In this document: piece after piece, positions 47,937 through 58,110 of the stretch | How positions within the stretch are numbered: position 1 is the stretch's first letter | Layout of the letters: every line of letters begins with the position of its first letter | Source: Pseudopithomyces maydicus | Lineage: Eukaryota > Ascomycota > Dothideomycetes > Pleosporales > Didymosphaeriaceae | Direction: 5' to 3' | NCBI GenBank assembly: GCA_026873275.1 | Contig: JANTUC010000015.1 | Location: forward strand, 682,001-746,000 | DNA: 64,000 nt | Notes under the pieces: model-generated | The model's database searches: none | What the model was told of the DNA's origin: nothing | What the model saw: only the letters and a program-made list of their open reading frames with translations | Translations under genes and position numbers: made by a program

Positions 47937-48917
47937 ATGACGAAACCATCTCTTGTAACGATTACGCTTTTTGCGCTCCTACAAAATGCAACAGCACATT
48001 GTAAATCTCGAACAATCTTTGCCTCAGTTTCCTAGACTAATTGTTCAAGATTACTTCCCTCATCTTGTTGTGAACGGCACAAAGACCCCAGAATTTAAAT
48101 ACGTTCGGTATTGCTTTCTTTCCTGCTATGTCAGATATAGTAGTATCTAATAGAGAAACAGAGACGTATCTCCTGCAGAAGGTGAATACACCGATCCAGA
48201 CGGCTACAACGGCAAAGAAGCCCCTGTCTATGGCGAGTTTGAGGACAGATATATGACAGAAGTACGCTGCGGACGCGATGCCGCTAGGTTTGCAGCTATT
48301 ACAGAAACAGCAATTGTCGAGGCTGGAAGTGAAGTCGGTTTCCACATCAAGGAATTCAACGATCCTGCATTCAATAACGGCATCTTCCACCCTGGTCCGG
48401 CCCAAGTGTACATGAGCAAGTCGAATGATTTGGCGACTGACGCTGGAGACGGTGATTGGTTCAAGATCTATTACTTGGGGCCGGACAGCGATACAACGTG
48501 GGCCACAGACCGAGCCACACAGGTACGAGTGATTATGGTACAGTACTTCGCTGGACTTATATCTTAACGATATAACAGATCAATTTCACCATTCCTGAGA
48601 CGACCCCTCCTGGTACATGTAGGTTTACCATATACCTCAAGTGAGTAGATTTTAGCTGACTAGAATAAACCATAGACTTGCTCCGCTTGGAACTTCCCTT
48701 TCCAATCAAGGACTGGCCAGGGCATAGCCAATGGTATGTCAATTGCGCTCATGTAGACATTGTGGGTGCTGGCGGAGGCAAGCCTGGGCCAACTATCAAG
48801 ATTCCCGATGATTATAGTTCGTATGATGCAGGAATCGGTATGACCACGGATGGAGTTGACTATAACATCGGCCTGAACAAGTACCAGCCACCTGGTCCAC
48901 CCGTCTGGAAGGGATAG
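47937..48917 (+). CDS. AA9 lytic polysaccharide monooxygenase (secreted)
   Basis: Five exons: 47937-48000, 48050-48107, 48162-48522, 48579-48618 and 48676-48917. Introns of 49, 54, 56 and 57 nt; 254 aa. The signal peptide MTKPSLVTITLFALLQNATA ends just before His21, the mature N-terminal His of the copper brace (HYYFPHLVVNGT). The second brace His is in FHPGPAQVYMSK and the axial Tyr in SQWYVNCAHVDIVG. Other hallmarks are TPPGTYLLR, DYSSYDAGI and a PGPPVWKG end. There is no cellulose-binding module. AA9 enzymes oxidatively cleave cellulose and some hemicelluloses outside the cell. The histidine exposure depends on the splice at 48001-48049; a competing acceptor at 48027 would make a 27-nt intron and is rejected. 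Confidence 0.93.
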
Positions 48918-49302
48918 AAGAACCATATTTTGCATGGCTACGACTATTGGTGCGATCAACAGCATGAGCTCTGGGATACATTCATTAGGGCATAGGGTCT
49001 TTTTTTTTAAGAAATAACACTCTTTCCAGCGACTTGCATTGCTTGCAACTCAACGTGCCATGATACATTAATGGTGAAGCCCTTGGTTCTAGCAACAAAC
49101 GATGACAGGAAAGAGTGTACAAGCAATCAAGTACCCGTATTCTAATTTAACGGATATGTTTACAACCTCTAGTATGATCGCTATCCCCTACTCCTGAGTA
49201 TGATCATGAGCACGGCGGAGGAAACAGCCTTGAGATAGCTTCGTTAATGTACGTCGAATGACATCCGGGACAACGACACAACTATGCAACAGTCAGTCGC
49301 GT
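48918..49302. other. Intergenic between convergent genes
   Basis: AT-rich, with a short T-run near 49001-49009. No gene. Confidence 0.5.
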
Positions 49303-49566
49303 TCATCGCGGGGCACCTATGATACGGACTTTGGAAGCTCCAGGCAAATCGCTCATTCCTCCAGGATAATCTACGCAGGCTGCCATCTGGGCGGCTGTCC
49401 CATTCCGCGATGCGTTTTGCGACAAACACAAAGAAGAGTTGATGACGTCGAAACATGCATATTCGGTGTCTGTGGGGCAAGGATTTGTGGCTTGACGGGT
49501 GGCTGGTAGCGCGAATGCCCCCGCTAGAAGAACGAACGTTGCGAATACATCAACTGTTCGTACCAT
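49303..49566 (-). CDS. Small cysteine-containing secreted protein
   Basis: Intronless, 87 aa, ATG 49566. Signal peptide MVRTVDVFATFVLLAGAFA is followed by a short mature protein with four Cys (CPTDTEYAC, SSLC, MAAC) and two N-glycosylation sequons. The composition and size are those of a small secreted protein of the effector-like kind. There is no recognisable domain and no paralogue in the window. An in-frame upstream extension to 49602 is not an ATG start. The C-terminus (GASKVRIIGAPR) is basic, and an unseen 3' exon cannot be excluded. Confidence 0.6.
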   Translation of the reverse strand: MVRTVDVFATFVLLAGAFALPATRQATNPCPTDTEYACFDVINSSLCLSQNASRNGTAAQMAACVDYPGGMSDLPGASKVRIIGAPR

Positions 49567-50275
49567 GATGAAAGCTGTTGTATTCAGAACCAACCTTCTC
49601 AAACACAGCCTGCACTGATTACTTTATTACGTTCACATCAACCCGGCTAGCATATTCATAGGCATCGTCCCGGGTTCACTTGCCCTGGACTTATCCCGAT
49701 CACCAAAGCATCTAATTTTCGATATGAAAATAGCCGTTTGGTACCTCAGAACTCCCCACGATCGCCACATGTGACGGGTAGCTATAGTCGTATCGGTAGC
49801 ATTGATCCGACGCTTCCATGTGGAGCGCCAAGGTGGGGATCACCCATTTTGATATACTCCATACTTTGGTACATGCGATGGAAGCGTTGGGCACTATGTG
49901 TATATGAGGGGAAATTGAGCCACAGAACTCATTCGTCCCAAGGTGCCTGAATTACGCAGAAGGTGACTGGGCTACGCAATTGTTTTGATCCAGTCTCCTC
50001 TTGCCATTCAATCTCTCATATCGAGCTGCAGACTCCGCGTTGCCGCCATCGGTTGTACCTGGTAATCTCCTTGATAACACTACATGTTATCATGACTGGG
50101 CGCGGCTTCGTACATCCATAGCCACACGGACGCACGGAGATAGGGCATTCAGCTCTTCTGGGCTCTAAGACCTATGTCACTCGGTTGCCCAACCATATCC
50201 GCCTGGAGACCTTGAGAATATACTCACACCCAGGACCCTCTAAGTCAGCTCTAAGCATCTTTTTTACTTCTCAAA
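49567..50275. other. Intergenic between divergent secreted-protein genes
   Basis: No gene seen. Confidence 0.5.
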
Positions 50276-51823
50276 ATGCTTCTCAGTACACGGAAGCTTG
50301 CTTTGTTGGCGCTTGCAAACCCTATTTTGGCCTTGATTCGCTTCCAATGCTCGCAACTTGTTGTCGAGCGTCTGGATCCGCTCGTAACCCCAGGTCAGAT
50401 TCCGTCGCCGCATGTCCATCAGATTGTAGGAGGCAATTCATTCAATGCCACAATGGAACCTTCTAAGGACATGCCTGGAGAGAGTACATGTACGACGTGC
50501 CAATTTTCCGAAGACTTTAGGTACGTGCTGCAGGATCTGACATTCGAGTTGAAGAAGCTGACAAGAATAGCAACTACTGGACTGCTGTGTTATATTTCAA
50601 GGCTCGTAATGGGACTTACAAGAGAGTACCTCAACGTAGCAATGCGGGCTTCGAGGGAACGACAGGCGGAGGCATGACAGTCTATTATATGACAGATCCT
50701 CTGTATGACAGTCGGCCCAAGAGCAAAGTAACAGCCTTTAAACCTGTAAGTACAGAACTTTGGTTTCAGACATATCGTATATGTGTAATAAAGGGCAACA
50801 CTTTTGGATTGTCATGCCTGCCAAAGGGTTCAGTAGGTAATTTTTGTCGCGAAAGTATTGATGAAGTTCATCACAGGGATTTCGTATGTTCGTCGGCGAC
50901 GTAAACGCGAGGACAAAGGATGAAGCTACTCGCTTCCGACAACTTACGTATACCTGCATGTCAGATGCTGGCTCTCGTGAGAGAGAAGTTGTGTCCTTCC
51001 CGCAAAATCCGTGTAAGCTATACCATGAATACGAGCTGAACGTCTCTTCCCCCCACACAGAGATATATTTTGTTATTTAGGAAACTATGCCTAGGGTCTT
51101 GGTTCCATTTGTATGACCCGCACTAAATTTCAGCTCAGGTAGTTACGGAATAATGACTAGCGTGCGCTTCCCTACCTGCTGGGATGGCCGCAACCTCGAT
51201 TCTCCTGACCATATGGCGCATATGAGGTATGTTTCTACCTATATGAAAGTCGAGTTATATATTGAGGTCAACGGCAGTTACCCTGAAAGCGGCACTTTTG
51301 AATCAGCTGGCCCATGCCCGGCGACGCATCCAGTTCGCGTCTCACAAGTATTGTAAGAAAGTCCTGTCATACACGCCTTCTGTCTTAACTCATGTATTCA
51401 ATTATAGGTACGAAGTCATCTGGGACACATCAAAGTTCAATGATCCCGCGGAATGGCCGGAGGACGGCTCGCAGCCATTTGTCTGGTCATTCGGTGACTC
51501 AACTGGTTACGCCAACCATGGAGACTATGTATTCGGCTGGAAAGGAGAAGCACTACAAAATATCCTGGTACGGTTGCATAGATGACTGACTCGGGGTACA
51601 AATGGTAACAACTTTCATTAGGACACGAGCTGTTACGCAACCAGTTGTGGGGGAAAGCAACAGTCAATCACCGATATGAACAAGTGTGCTGGGTTGAAAC
51701 AAACTGTGAACGAGGATATTGGCGTGGATACTTGTAAGTGAATTTTTTGAAATGGCTGATCAGCCTACTGATTCTGAAATTTAAGGGTTGAGTGAGCTTC
51801 CGGGTGGCCACAAGGCCAATTGA
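50276..51823 (+). CDS. Secreted DUF1996 protein
   Basis: Eight exons: 50276-50520, 50571-50745, 50877-51012, 51139-51226, 51278-51352, 51408-51567, 51622-51733 and 51786-51823. Every junction is in frame with GT-AG borders; 342 aa. Signal peptide, then the DUF1996 signature from end to end: RFQCSQLVVERLDPLVTPG, SPHVHQIVGGNSFN, CTTCQFSEDFSNYWTAVLYF, FRMFVGD, MTSVRFPTCWDGRNLDSPDH, CPATHPVRV, WDTSKFND, then SFGDSTGYANHGDYVFGWKG. Family members are secreted fungal proteins, often near carbohydrate-active genes; no enzymatic activity is established to my knowledge. Intron density is far higher than in its neighbours. It has no C-terminal WSC domain, which some relatives carry. Confidence 0.92.
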
Positions 51824-52678
51824 GTAAGAGGGATGCACTATAGAGCGTGGTGATCTAACAATAATTTGGATACGGTCGAGCTACCCTCACCTCAATACAC
51901 AATTTGCTTGAATTTTCATGGCGGTAAAATCACCGACTTTGCCAAATCACCGAACATGATGTATAAAGAGCTTGTCGTCTTTCGATGTATTGCTCTTCAC
52001 TCATGGATCTAACAAAGAATTGACTGGTGTTTGGAGCTTCATGCTACCATATCAGCCAGTGCATCGAGAAAACTCTATTAGAGAATTTTGAAGCTCGAAG
52101 CCGGTATTGGTAGAACCAGCTCACTAACGTGTATTTTGTAGATAAGGTTGTAGGGTACTGCCAAAAAAGCACATATTGTATGGGGTGGATTACTTACCGC
52201 GGTGATTGATAGAGAAAAATACGATCATGAGCCTACTGAATGCTCAAAATCAAGGAGAAATCCCACATGTATGGTGGACATAGTTTTTGAAATAACACTT
52301 AGTATTATGACGAGGGTCTAATTCACTTTCTGGAGCATCTGTAAGATTGTTCTGGAGCATATTTACATATTCATTCATTGTTTATAAGTCTTTGCAGATT
52401 GGGGAAGTCATCGATAGAGGATTTGGGAAAGCAAATTGATTCCGTTGCACAGACCGTAAATTCATCCAAAGCAAAAGGAGCGGCCGATGAAGAGGTACAT
52501 AATGGAGCGGTAGTAAGAGAAATATCACAGGTCATCTGAGTAAGTGGCATATCCCCAACTTATCTCCCATCACCTGAGCGAAATATTGGCTCTGCCTCAG
52601 CAGCACGCCCGCTAGATCCCGAACAGCTCGAAATACGAGCTTCTGTGTACCTGGTTCGTCCTGAACTTCAGCCTTAGT
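51824..52678. other. AT-rich gene-free stretch
   Basis: No open frame with coding character. Start of the AT-richer compartment that holds the peptide-precursor genes. Confidence 0.55.
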
Positions 52679-53482
52679 CTAAGTAGAGCGATCGTTCTTG
52701 CTCCTGCTGACCGCACGAGTGTTCAATCGGAGGAGTGGGGAGGCTTCAGCATCAGCTTCAGCCTCAGCAGAGCGGCCGTTCTTGTTTCTGCTAATCGCAC
52801 GGGTGTTCAGGCGGAGGAGTGGGGAGGCTTCAGCATCAGCTTCAGCCTCAGCAGAGCGGCCGTTCTTGTTTCTGCTGATCGCACGGGTGTTCAGGCGGAG
52901 GAGTGGGGAGGCTTCAGCATCAGCTTCAGCCTTAGCAGAGCGAGCGTTCTTGTTCCGGCTGATAGTTTCCGCCTCAGCTTCTCGGGTAGTAATCAGGTGG
53001 TTGATAGCATTACGACCATTGAGCCGAATGGGAGCAAAAGTACCTTGACTGCTTTGGCCGTTGAGTCTAACAGAAGGAGCAGCCTCAGCTTCAGCAGAAC
53101 GAGCGTTCTTGTTTTTGCCGCTTAGATCGGCGTTGTGGTCTTCGTCGAGCGTAGCGTCTTCAGCTTGTTCCGAGTCCCTATTAACTATGTGCCCGTTCTC
53201 CGTATCATAAGTATTATCAGGAACCGTTTCATCGTCCTCTCGATCGAGTGTGATGTTATCGTCAGATTCCCGAGCTTGGGTTCTAACCGCACCACGAGCC
53301 TGGGTTCTGGCAGCGCCACGAGCCTCGACATTTATAGCTTCCAGTGAGCGATAGTTGGCTCTGTAAATAGGATCGCGGATATCTAACGATTGTCCATTGG
53401 CTCCGTGAGCAGAATCAAGACCAGGAAGTGGAGCGGTGAGAACAGTCGCGGCAAATATGGCGACAATAATGGCAGAGTGCAT
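52679..53482 (-). CDS. Repeat peptide precursor 1 (secreted, SRNKNxR / SPLLRLNTR repeats)
   Basis: Intronless, 267 aa, ATG 53482. Signal peptide MHSAIIVAIFAATVLTAPLP matches that of the two paralogues at 55133 and 58111. A middle acidic region contains NVEARGAARTQARGAVRTQA. The C-terminal third is a tandem array: three 28-residue units reading SRNKN-x-RS, AEAEADAEA, SPLLRLNTRA, with two degenerate older units before them. In total there are five SR/GK-x-KN-x-R motifs and five RLN motifs. There are no Lys-Arg sites; candidate cleavages are after single Arg. Each spacer S-A/E-A/E-A/D-A/E-A is an exact run of X-Ala dipeptides, as dipeptidyl aminopeptidase would remove. Likely a multicopy secreted peptide precursor; mature products are inferred only. 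Confidence 0.75.
   Translation of the reverse strand: MHSAIIVAIFAATVLTAPLPGLDSAHGANGQSLDIRDPIYRANYRSLEAINVEARGAARTQARGAVRTQARESDDNITLDREDDETVPDNTYDTENGHIVNRDSEQAEDATLDEDHNADLSGKNKNARSAEAEAAPSVRLNGQSSQGTFAPIRLNGRNAINHLITTREAEAETISRNKNARSAKAEADAEASPLLRLNTRAISRNKNGRSAEAEADAEASPLLRLNTRAISRNKNGRSAEAEADAEASPLLRLNTRAVSRSKNDRST
52695..52946 (-). repeat. Three 84-bp tandem repeats inside precursor 1
   Basis: Units start at 52695, 52779 and 52863 (each beginning ttcttg on the plus strand) and differ at only a few positions. They encode the 28-residue peptide unit. A fourth, shorter and more diverged unit begins at 52947. Confidence 0.9.
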
Positions 53483-53579
53483 GTTGATGCTGTTGATGCT
53501 TGAATAACTTTTATATTCGGTTTTGTATTTTAATCGCAGGGAGTGCACAGCACTTCAATTAGGTAGGACAAAGTATGGT

Positions 53580-53590
53580 AGGCACAGCCT
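53580..53590 (-). promoter_or_regulatory. Shared upstream box A, precursor 1
   Basis: AGGCTGTGCCT on the coding strand, about 100 bases before the ATG. The same box lies at the same distance before both paralogues. Confidence 0.55.
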
Positions 53591-53902
53591 AAGTTTGAAT
53601 TTATTGGGAAGATCTTGAGTTGATGTTCTACCCTTCTAAAGCGAGAAAAGAGACAGGCTTTATACTACTCGAGAGAGTCTTGTCCCATGAAAGTGTGAGA
53701 AAGTAACAATTCAGGGTTGGAAGCGCCAGTTGTGCCGTGCAGGTGAATGAGGCAATGCGTGGTGATCGAACGATGGGATCTTCCTCGAAACAAATGGTAC
53801 TATTCTCTTATCGAGTCACTTGTCGTACGCCGGCAAGAATGTTATTGGGCTGAACTGTAATGTTGCATGCGATATTGATTTGCCTAGGGCGAGAGCCTGC
53901 AG

Positions 53903-53915
53903 ATTTAAGCGCCCG
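53903..53915 (-). promoter_or_regulatory. Shared upstream box B, precursor 1
   Basis: Plus-strand atttaagcgcccg, about 430 bases upstream of the ATG. A copy is found before each of the three precursor genes. Confidence 0.5.
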
Positions 53916-55132
53916 AACTGATGATTTTTCTTCTGACCAGTGAGACAACCATGCGCGCATGATGTACTTCCTCATCGTTTCACAGAGTTATGCATTAGCG
54001 GCACATAATTTACCAATGGTAGGATGGACCCCATGTTGCTTCGCCACATTTCGCCCCACCCATTGAAACTACGCCGCAGCGCTTCTCTAAAAGTGTTCGA
54101 ACGATCCTAGAACAAAGTTCCCATGGTCTATATGGAAGGTGCTAAGATAACATTCTCAGGATATCTAAGAAACCAAGTGTGTCACAACGAGTGTGTACAT
54201 TTGACTATCCGCAAGCGGCTGCACTTGTAGTTGATTGACACTCAACATAAATGCCCGTATCATGGCAAGGCAGACTGTAGCTCTGGGCCAAAGGAAATAA
54301 ACTTTGGTTTAGAGGTTTCCACACTCTTCACCGCTCTACCTCGATAAAGACAATTGCATGTGTCATGTATGTTAGTGGTCCATACAAAACGTGGAATATA
54401 TACAACAGTTCTCTTGTTTTGTCTATAACAGATCTTTCTAAAAGGCAATTCAATTAAACTTGCTGTGCATTCAGGGCATGTGTGATGAAAACATGACTAA
54501 GGACCTAAGATGTGAGATATGTGCATGAGCGCCTATCACTTAGCAGCTCAAGGGGTTCAAAGCTTCGATAGTATATATATGAACTTGAGTAGTATAGTGT
54601 CTGTTTATGCGACGTTGTATACGTAAATTCGTGCCATATCTTCCTCCAACTAGGTCATGCACGTAGTTTTCGGTTCACCTAGAATCAGTCAGTGTGTCAT
54701 TGCGGTAGTGAACCACCTGATCAGGGATCTACCATCGCGTCCAAGTAATCATTTCACTATTTCAAGAGCCCAAGAATTCTAAGAAGAGTCTGTGGAAGTA
54801 CAATTTAATTGGCATGGACTCTGGAGTGTACCTGAGTATGTACTTCTTGCTCCCACCTTACGTCCCGTTCACCACTCTACTAAGTGCGATGTACCGTCCA
54901 ATAACCCAAACAGTAAATGAGTGTAATGAGTACTTAGGAAATCTGATCTTCAAAAAGCGTGGTGGTATAATTAATCATAGTTCAATTTGAGACATGCTTG
55001 TATCTTCTCATCTTCAAAGACGCTCCTCGGCAAGGTCAGATGAGCTTGAAGACGTCTCCATTGGACCCTGGTCATAAAGGTCGTGACCATTGTTTGAATG
55101 TCGCGACTTGATCAGCATTGTGTTTCGAATAC

Positions 55133-55822
55133 TTATTTCCCTGAGCCTGCGCGAAAGACCGGCTCAGCTTTGGCTGTGCGCTTGTCTAATCCATTATCAC
55201 AATCTTCTTTACTCGAGCGAGAATGTACAGGTCGATCTTCACCAGGCTCTCGGAGCACATCGAGCTGAAGCTCGCTATCACTTGGAGGTCCGAGTGCACG
55301 GCTCGATTTGGTGCTGCGATTGACTGGCTCAGCTGAACGACGCTGACCACGAACAGCTTCTTGCGACTGGTTCTCGCCAGCTTGAATGTCGTCCTCATCT
55401 TCTTCTTTTTGGTGGAGGTCAAGAGAACGACCCTGATTTCTAATTGCTCGGACTTCGAATCCTTCACCCTCTTCATCACGAGCGTTTTTTGGCCGACTGA
55501 GAATTGGAGCATGCGAGAGTCCCTGCTTCCTAACGGAACGAATCTTGATACCCTCATCCTGCATGTCTCGGGAATTCTTATTTCTCCCGAGGGCTGGTGA
55601 ACGTCCTTGATTTCTTATCGCACGAGCTTCGACGTTCTCGCTATTGGAATTGAGGATTGCATGGTTTTGCACATTGATCTCGCGGTTTGATGGGCACACT
55701 AGCATCATATCCCCTCGGTGAGTGCACGATCCTTTGCCACCCCTGTATGTAGGGTCGACTTCAGGAATCGGCATGGCAAAGGTACAAAGCGCAAAAGTTG
55801 CGATGATGAGTGTGGAGCGCAT
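55133..55822 (-). CDS. Repeat peptide precursor 2 (secreted, AIRNQGR and RxKNxR motifs)
   Basis: Intronless, 229 aa, ATG 55822. Signal peptide MRSTLIIATFALCTFAMPIPE is nearly that of precursor 3. The body holds degenerate repeats: NVEARAIRNQGRS, GRNKNSRD, IRSVRKQGLS, SRPKNARD, FEVRAIRNQGRS, EAVRGQRRS. The contexts EARA[IV]R and FEVRA[IV]R recur in precursor 3, and R-x-KN-x-R recurs in precursor 1, so this gene carries both motif types and links the other two. Spacers are acidic. A late Lys-Arg (GLDKRTAKAEP) and an Arg-Arg (GQRRSAEP) are the only dibasic sites. There are two Cys in the N-terminal part and one near the C-terminus. Function is unknown; it may be an older or decaying family member. 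Confidence 0.7.
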   Translation of the reverse strand: MRSTLIIATFALCTFAMPIPEVDPTYRGGKGSCTHRGDMMLVCPSNREINVQNHAILNSNSENVEARAIRNQGRSPALGRNKNSRDMQDEGIKIRSVRKQGLSHAPILSRPKNARDEEGEGFEVRAIRNQGRSLDLHQKEEDEDDIQAGENQSQEAVRGQRRSAEPVNRSTKSSRALGPPSDSELQLDVLREPGEDRPVHSRSSKEDCDNGLDKRTAKAEPVFRAGSGK

Positions 55823-55914
55823 GGTGTCCGTAATTCGTAAATAAGAAGTTGCAAAGTTGAGTGTAGAATGAAAGAAGTGGTAGATTGCACGTATGTGGTC
55901 AAAGTAAAAAGCTT

Positions 55915-55924
55915 GGGCACAGCC
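55915..55924 (-). promoter_or_regulatory. Shared upstream box A, precursor 2
   Basis: GGCTGTGCCC on the coding strand, about 100 bases before the ATG at 55822. Confidence 0.5.
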
Positions 55925-56243
55925 CTAGAAAGATAGTGATAGAATGTGGAAAGATTTTTTTGTTTTCTGCTGCTGGAAACACGGCAAACTACTGACTTTA
56001 TATGCAGATTAGAGGTCATATCAGATTTGCTTCTGCACAGTGAAAATGCATTTGGAAGCGCTTCGCTCGCTGTTCGTGCCGCACATGTACAGCTGTGAAC
56101 GAGGCAGTGCGATATCATGCAGTGACTACGGTTCCCAAGTTGATGGTGGTATACCCTGTTCCAGTCTGTAAAAGGGCAGAACAATGCACTTCGATGTTAC
56201 GCGCTTGGCCAGGCTTGCCGCATCCGGCTAAATCCAATGTGAA

Positions 56244-56256
56244 ATTTAAGCGCCCG
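56244..56256 (-). promoter_or_regulatory. Shared upstream box B, precursor 2
   Basis: Plus-strand atttaagcgcccg, identical to the precursor 1 box, about 430 bases before the ATG. Confidence 0.5.
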
Positions 56257-57658
56257 GGCTTTCAACTAGTCGGCAAGATAAAATCTAGATAATTGAACAG
56301 AAACGTCCGACAGCTGGGCCAATCGTTGATAGGATCTCGGTCCGACCCATGTAAACTACGCCGTAGCGTTTGACAGAAATTGTCGAAGAACTTCGAGCCT
56401 CAACCGAAAGGCATTGATCATCAGGTGGACGCATGATCTGCATTACTGGGACATAGTCGATGATGCAGCCTAGAAAGATGTGGGCGCGTAAAGTAACCCA
56501 ATGCATAGTAGTCGTACTGAAAGCATACGATATGTCCGGATATGGCAAGGCCTTTGAAGCATCCAAGCTCGCGCTACGAGAGTACCCTCGTACATCGTCA
56601 TCGCTGCTGCCCTTGTGAGTGCGCGCGAAGCCAAAGACAGATATGGCAAGGCATATTTCACTATGCGGTGTCCACTTGAACAATGAGATTCAATGTTTAA
56701 AAAAATGTATCAAATTGCAACATCTCAATTTTCTCTTTACATTCACACTTACAGATTATGTGCTCCCGCATGAGTAAAATATGGAGTTGACAAAAACTCT
56801 ATGTTGCGTGTACATATCTTTATTGGATTGAATCTCCAATAAAGTCGACGGTGCCCTTAGTTTTATCTTTCCCATGATTGTAAAGAATTTCTTCTTAGTC
56901 ATGGATGATCATGCCTGGGCAGCACAGACAACGGTGATGATGAAGGTGTGGGTTATCTCTAAATTGAGCTGGCTGGGTGCTAGAGGGTTCTGATTAACAA
57001 GTTAAAGTAATCGTGATGATTTGGAAAGGCACATATGTATGCTTAAGCATACACCGTTCACAGTGCCAATCGCTCTATAGGCAGTTCGACGTCTTTAAGC
57101 ATGGTTGACCTCCAGCTGGCAAGACACAGAGTACACTGTTATAGTGATTTGGTCCAATACTAATACCAGAAATATCCTAGGGTTATCAATTCCCATTAGA
57201 GGATGCATGACAAAATAGCTGGTCTGTTGATTTTCTGCCGTTGTTAGGTATTTCTTAGCACTGTTATCAAACCTCTCTCTGCTACAATTCCATACATATT
57301 GGGGTCCTGGGAGACTGTGCTAAAGATGTATGTAATATCCCCCAAATTTCATAGGATTCCTTCCGACTCGCTTTATTTAATGTTTTTTTTTTTGGCAAAA
57401 CAAGCATATACTTCTTTCGGAAATACCACCTTTAATCCCTAGAGCTCTCACCCAGGTCACCCCTTCGCTTGGCTTCAAACCCTTCTTTATCTTTCTCTCG
57501 TTTGAACATCAACACAACATTATGTTACTGCTCTATCTTCATGAATTGCATTACGGAATTTCGGAAAGAGTGGATACCTATGTGCGTGGATTATCGTACA
57601 CGTGAATTTACATCAAACCACTTTATCAAGAGCCAAATTAAAGAATAGATATACTGTC

Positions 57659-57922
57659 TTAGATATATTTCAAGTGAACGTTTTCTAAGCCCATATCCAG
57701 AGAGCATATATTACAGCATTCCTTATAAGCCTGGGTTTGTTCTTTGAAACGATTAGTCGGTGTGCAAGGATTGCAGTGGTTCACCTGGTAAGAATCAGAG
57801 TCGGCACAACAATAGTCTACGAGATTTTCACGATCACAATTGGTTGAAAATTTGAAAACAGTGCGTGGCGGGATGATTTTATTGGCTTGGAGTTTACTTA
57901 AATATATACCTCCTGCTTTCAT
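57659..57922 (-). CDS. Small cysteine-rich protein, uncertain
   Basis: Open frame of 87 aa from ATG 57922. The C-terminal two thirds have eight Cys in the order C, CC, C, C, CC, C, with spacings 8, 10, 2, 15 and 2. That order recalls hydrophobins, but the two C-x2-C gaps do not fit either hydrophobin class. The N-terminus is basic and polar (MKAGGIYLSKLQANK) and is not a signal peptide. If this is a secreted effector-like protein, its true first exon must lie upstream. It sits in the AT-rich stretch 190 bases downstream of the precursor 3 stop codon, on the same strand. Confidence 0.35.
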   Translation of the reverse strand: MKAGGIYLSKLQANKIIPPRTVFKFSTNCDRENLVDYCCADSDSYQVNHCNPCTPTNRFKEQTQAYKECCNICSLDMGLENVHLKYI

Positions 57923-58110
57923 CTTGCCTCGCTGTCGCACTCTCCCACGTGGGGCCTATCATCCAAATCATGTACAAAAGTTGACAAGGGAAGGGAAAGA
58001 TGAGTGAAAAGACTGGCTCGGCGAAGTGCCGCTGGGACTAGACAAGGTCCTTGACACTATCAGGCGGATAGAGATTAGGGGAAATGATCAATTTAGTCGA
58101 ATGATCATTT

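Larger units (their letters stand above)
53483..55132. other. Upstream region of precursor 1 and AT-rich spacer
   Basis: The first about 600 bases carry the boxes shared with the other two precursor genes (see the regulatory entries). The rest, to 55132, is AT-rich and gene-free. Confidence 0.5.
55823..57658. other. Upstream region of precursor 2 and AT-rich spacer
   Basis: The first about 600 bases resemble the upstream region of precursor 1, including a stretch like cccatgtaaactacgccg (56346-56363). From about 56700 onward it is strongly AT-rich with no gene. Confidence 0.5.

Noticed and set aside
48001..48027. 27-nt intron in the AA9 gene
   Set aside because: Too short for a fungal intron. 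The acceptor at 48049 gives a 49-nt intron with a branch site and the expected mature N-terminus HYYFP.
57659..57922. Hydrophobin call
   Set aside because: The Cys order matches, but two of the gaps are only two residues and there is no signal peptide or hydrophobic character.
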